Source: Clostridia bacterium
GTDB lineage: Bacteria; Bacillota; Clostridia; Oscillospirales; CAG-272
DNA length: 8,074 nucleotides
Direction: 5' to 3'
Assembly (NCBI GenBank): GCA_017407375.1
Contig: JAFQWT010000211.1
Span: forward strand, 1 to 8,074
Under the pieces are notes generated by a model that worked only from the letters and a program-made list of their open reading frames with translations, ran no database searches and had not been told where the DNA came from. A program made the translations under genes and the position numbers. Below, one piece after another: positions 5,594-8,074 of the stretch. Every line of letters starts with the position of its first letter. The first letter of the stretch is position 1.

Positions 5594-6994
5594 ATGGAGT
5601 CCAAGCTTATCTACGGTGTGAAGGACAGACCCGGTCTTTGGAAGACCATCGTCTTTGCACTCCAGCAGGTCCTCGCAATCCTGGCGGCGACCATCGTCGT
5701 TCCCGTCATCATCAACGGCAATACGGCGCAGCTCGTTGCTGACGGCGCGCTTACCTTCCAGTCGCAGATGTCGCAGTCGGCGGCGCTCTTCGGTGCCGGC
5801 ACCGGTACGATCGTTTATCTTCTTTTCACCAAGTTCAAGAGCCCCGTCTTCCTTGGCAGCTCGTTTGCCTTCCTCGGCTCGATGACCGCCGCCTTTGCGG
5901 GTGCCGTCAGCGCCGCGGCGGGTTACCTCGGCCTGATCATCGGTGCGATCCTTGCGGGCCTTGTGTACGTGATCATCGCCATTGTTGTCAAGTATGCCGG
6001 TGTTAAATGGATCAATAAGATCATGCCTGCCGCCGTCATCGGGCCGACGGTTGCGGTCATCGGTCTTTCTCTTGCGGGGAACGCCGTGGGTGACCTCAGC
6101 AAGGGCGGTGTTGCCACCACCAACCCCTATATCGCTCTTGTCTGCGGCCTGGTCACGCTGGCCACCGTCATCTTCTGCTCGGTCTACGGTAAGAAGATGA
6201 TGAAGATCATTCCCTTCATTATCGGTATCGGCGCCGGCTACGTGGTCGCGGCGATCTTCACCCTTATCGGTGAGCTTGCCGACGTTCCCGAGCTTCTCGT
6301 CATCAACTTCGGCCTTTTCAAGAACATGAGCTGGCTCCCCGAGTTTACCTTCGTTGAGGCCTTCAGCGGCTTCTCCGGCCTCACTCCCTCCTACTTTGTC
6401 ACCGTCCTTGTGGCGTACGTTCCCGTTGCCTTCGTCGTTTTTGCCGAGCATCTGGCCGACCACAAGAACATCTCCTCCATCATCGGCACCGACCTCACCG
6501 AGGATCCCGGCCTGCACCGCACTCTGCTCGGTGACGGTGTCGGCTCGATGGCGGGTGCCTTCTTCGGCGGCTGCCCCAACACCACCTACGGTGAGAGTGT
6601 TGGCTGCGTGGCCATCACCCGCAACGCCTCGGTCATCACCATCTTCACGGCGGCCATCATCTGCATCGTGTCGGCGTTCTTCGCCCCCTTCGTTACTCTG
6701 CTCGCCACCATTCCCTCCTGCGTTATGGGCGGTGTCTGCTTCACGCTGTACGGCTTTATCGCTGTTTCGGGTCTGAAGATGATCCAGAAGGTCGATCTTA
6801 ACAAGAACCATAACCTCTTTACCGTTTCCGTGATCCTGATTGCGGGTGTTGGCGGCATGGTCCTCAGCATCGGCAAGGTCACCGTCACCTCGGTTGCCTG
6901 TGCTCTGATCCTCGGTATCCTCGCCAACCTCCTCACCTCCAAAGCCGCCAAGGCCGATGAGGCTGCCACCAAGGACGCTCCTACGGAGGAGTGA
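5594..6994 (+). CDS. uraA: uracil permease, NCS2 (nucleobase:cation symporter-2) family
   Basis: Integral membrane transporter importing uracil, most likely with protons. The 466-residue protein is strongly hydrophobic, with many membrane segments from about residue 17 onward, and ends in a charged Ala/Lys/Glu-rich cytoplasmic tail. The two substrate-site signatures of UraA are intact: FAEH at 283-286 (Glu285, equivalent to E. coli Glu241) and NTTYGE at 329-334 (Glu334, equivalent to Glu290), joined by the typical DPGLHRTLLGDG stretch. The NTTYGE form is the uracil-type signature rather than that of xanthine/urate members, which supports specificity. The ATG at 5594 has GGAGG 8 nt upstream. 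The frame is open further upstream to 5525, but that ATG overlaps the promoter -10 box, so it is rejected. upp follows after 1 nt, pairing uptake with phosphoribosylation. Confidence 0.95.
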   Translation: MESKLIYGVKDRPGLWKTIVFALQQVLAILAATIVVPVIINGNTAQLVADGALTFQSQMSQSAALFGAGTGTIVYLLFTKFKSPVFLGSSFAFLGSMTAAFAGAVSAAAGYLGLIIGAILAGLVYVIIAIVVKYAGVKWINKIMPAAVIGPTVAVIGLSLAGNAVGDLSKGGVATTNPYIALVCGLVTLATVIFCSVYGKKMMKIIPFIIGIGAGYVVAAIFTLIGELADVPELLVINFGLFKNMSWLPEFTFVEAFSGFSGLTPSYFVTVLVAYVPVAFVVFAEHLADHKNISSIIGTDLTEDPGLHRTLLGDGVGSMAGAFFGGCPNTTYGESVGCVAITRNASVITIFTAAIICIVSAFFAPFVTLLATIPSCVMGGVCFTLYGFIAVSGLKMIQKVDLNKNHNLFTVSVILIAGVGGMVLSIGKVTVTSVACALILGILANLLTSKAAKADEAATKDAPTEE

Positions 6995-6995
6995 T

Positions 6996-7637
6996 ATGAA
7001 ACATTATGACAACGTGGTCATCTTTGACCACCCCCTGATCCGTCATAAGATCGCCATTCTGCGTGATGAAGCCACCAGCATGAAGGAATTCCGTGAGCTT
7101 GTGGAGGAGATCACCACGCTCATGACCTACGAGTGCCTGAAGGACGGTGTCCCCACCACCGAGCGCGAGGTCAAGACCCCTCTGGAGGTCTGCACCCAGC
7201 GTGTGGTCAAGGACAATGCGATCGTCATCGTGCCGATCCTGCGCGCCGGCCTTGGCATGGTCAACGGTATCCACGTTCTCTTCCCCTCGGCGCGTGTCGG
7301 TCACATCGGCATGTACCGCGATGAGGAGACCTTTGAGCCGCAGACCTACTATTGCAAGCTCCCCGACGGCATCGAGGACAAGCTGGTCCTTGTCGTCGAC
7401 CCGATGCTTGCCACGGGCGGCAGCGCGTGTGACGCCATTCGCCTCTTGAAGGCGCGCGGCTGCAAGCACATCAAGTTCATGGCCATCATCGGTGCGCCCG
7501 TCGGCGTTTCCCGTGTGGCGGAGGAGCACCCCGACGTCAACATCTACGTGTCGACCCTCGACCGTGAGCTGAACGAGAAGGGCTACATCCTGCCGGGTCT
7601 TGGAGATGCCGGTGACCGTCTCTTCGGCACGAAGTAA
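6996..7637 (+). CDS. upp: uracil phosphoribosyltransferase
   Basis: Makes UMP from uracil and PRPP in the pyrimidine salvage pathway, trapping the uracil brought in by the preceding permease. The 213-residue protein has the usual length. It carries the PRPP-binding loop VVDPMLATGGS at 133-143 and ends in the uracil-binding motif PGLGDAGDRLFGTK (200-213), both essentially canonical for bacterial Upp. RAGLGM in the central part is also typical. The ATG at 6996 follows the uraA stop by one base, and GGAGG lies 6 nt upstream inside the uraA end, so the two genes are co-transcribed and probably translationally coupled. The open frame extends 13 codons upstream into uraA, but that start lacks a ribosome binding site. 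A strong stem-loop begins 23 nt after the stop. Confidence 0.98.
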   Translation: MKHYDNVVIFDHPLIRHKIAILRDEATSMKEFRELVEEITTLMTYECLKDGVPTTEREVKTPLEVCTQRVVKDNAIVIVPILRAGLGMVNGIHVLFPSARVGHIGMYRDEETFEPQTYYCKLPDGIEDKLVLVVDPMLATGGSACDAIRLLKARGCKHIKFMAIIGAPVGVSRVAEEHPDVNIYVSTLDRELNEKGYILPGLGDAGDRLFGTK

Positions 7638-7653
7638 GGCCGGTGATCTTCAT

Positions 7654-7727
7654 CATAACCGAAAAGAGCAAGCTTGCGCTTGCTCTTTTCTATTACCCTT
7701 GGCGGCGGGGAGCGCCATAACCGAAAA
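7654..7727. repeat. 12-nt direct repeat heading the two tandem terminators
   Basis: CATAACCGAAAA occurs exactly at 7654-7665 and 7716-7727, 62 bp apart, each time running into the A-rich left arm of a terminator hairpin. The stems differ after the repeat (GAGCAAGC versus AGGAGCAACC). This could reflect duplication of a terminator or convergence on a common terminator format. Confidence 0.6.
7661..7690 (+). terminator. rho-independent terminator of uraA-upp
   Basis: A perfect 13-bp stem, GAAAAGAGCAAGC (7661-7673) with its reverse complement (7678-7690), closes a TTGC tetraloop. The distal arm ends in CTCTTTTC and is followed by TATTA. A-rich left and T-rich right sides let it work in both directions. 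It begins 23 nt after the upp stop. Confidence 0.85.
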
Positions 7728-7754
7728 AGGAGCAACCGCGGTTGCTCCTTTTTC
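7723..7754 (-). terminator. rho-independent terminator of the acyl-CoA synthetase gene, bidirectional
   Basis: A perfect 32-nt palindrome with 16-nt arms (left arm GAAAAAGGAGCAACCG) lies 4 nt beyond the stop of the minus-strand acyl-CoA synthetase gene. Read on the minus strand it ends in CTCCTTTTTC. Read on the plus strand it is followed by TTTTTT (7755-7760) and would back up the upp terminator. It therefore serves both convergent operons. Confidence 0.85.
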
Positions 7755-7758
7755 TTTT

Positions 7759-8074
7759 TTACTTTGTGCCGGGGCCGGCGGTATCCGAGCCGTCGCCCAC
7801 AAGGCCAAGGCGGCGGGCGGCGTCCTCGCGCATTTTGTACTTGAGGACCTTGCCGGCGGCATTCATCGGAAAGCTGTCGACAAACTCAATGTACGTGGGC
7901 CCCTGATGCCGTGCCATGCTGGCACGGATATAGGCCGCCATCTCATCGACAGTCACACTGCCCGGCTCCTTGAGGATGATGCACGCCATGATCTCCTCGC
8001 CGTACCGCTTGTCGGGCACGCCGATGACCTGAACGTCCTTCGTCATGGGGTGAGTGTAGATGAACTCCTCGATC
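7759..8074 (-). CDS. acyl-CoA synthetase, AMP-forming (ANL superfamily), C-terminal 104 residues, cut by window edge
   Basis: ANL-superfamily enzymes adenylate a carboxylic acid and then move the acyl group to CoA. Only the mobile C-terminal domain is in the window. The frame runs from the right edge to a TAA at 7761-7759. It shows IEEFIYTHPMTKDVQVIG, then the VPDKRYGEE segment typical of the domain, then FPMNAAGKVLKYKMRE, which is the A10 motif; its catalytic lysine is encoded at 7849-7851. The last residues (Gly/Ser/Asp/Thr-rich) are non-conserved. The ATG at 8046 is internal, because the frame and the family alignment continue upstream to the edge. Substrate chain length cannot be told from this part. 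Convergent with upp and unrelated to it in function. Confidence 0.9.
   Translation of the reverse strand, partial: IEEFIYTHPMTKDVQVIGVPDKRYGEEIMACIILKEPGSVTVDEMAAYIRASMARHQGPTYIEFVDSFPMNAAGKVLKYKMREDAARRLGLVGDGSDTAGPGTK

Noticed and set aside
5345..6811. 488-codon open frame antisense to uraA
   Set aside because: Its translation is a charged, low-complexity mirror of the uraA codons. It has no domain motif or ribosome binding site, and uraA is clearly the real gene. GC-rich genes that avoid TTA, CTA and TCA codons leave such open antisense frames.
7701..7716. Short GGCG/CGCC stem between the two terminators
   Set aside because: Only four base pairs; too weak to support a function.

Overview
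The window reads as a chromosomal segment of a GC-rich member of the Clostridia (Bacillota). This is inferred from strong GGAGG-type ribosome binding sites, SigA-type promoters with 17-bp spacers, A-rich/T-rich terminator hairpins, and clostridial-looking enzyme forms: a GGGHFSGR-type chorismate synthase, type II dehydroquinase and a chorismate mutase-prephenate dehydratase P-protein. No mobile element, CRISPR array, rRNA or tRNA gene was seen.

Layout. (1) Positions 1-5139, minus strand: a tight aromatic amino acid operon read as pheA - aroB - aroC - aroE/aroK fusion - aroQ - aroA (aroA cut by the left edge). Junctions are a 13-nt gap, a 4-nt ATGA overlap, a 42-nt gap, a 20-nt overlap and another ATGA overlap. 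Together these genes supply every shikimate step from DAHP to chorismate, then chorismate to phenylpyruvate. The DAHP synthase, prephenate dehydrogenase and aminotransferase are not in the window. (2) Positions 5140-5593: a 454-nt divergent control region. It holds a strong minus-strand promoter with an 18-bp palindrome over its spacer, phased A-tracts, three hairpins (two terminator-like), and a strong plus-strand promoter. (3) Positions 5594-7637, plus strand: uraA-upp, a two-gene uracil uptake and salvage operon with a 1-nt gap. (4) Positions 7638-7758: two strong stem-loop terminators sharing a 12-nt repeat. (5) Positions 7759-8074, minus strand: the C-terminal 104 residues of an acyl-CoA synthetase-type AMP-forming enzyme, convergent with upp.

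Most of the content is ordinary metabolism. The points worth a second look are the AroE-AroK single-chain fusion, the palindromic operator candidate in the aro promoter, the unexplained terminator-like hairpins between two divergent promoters, the stem-loop at the predicted 5' end of the uraA mRNA, and the non-canonical ACT-domain motifs of PheA. I found no clear sign of an undescribed multi-gene system.
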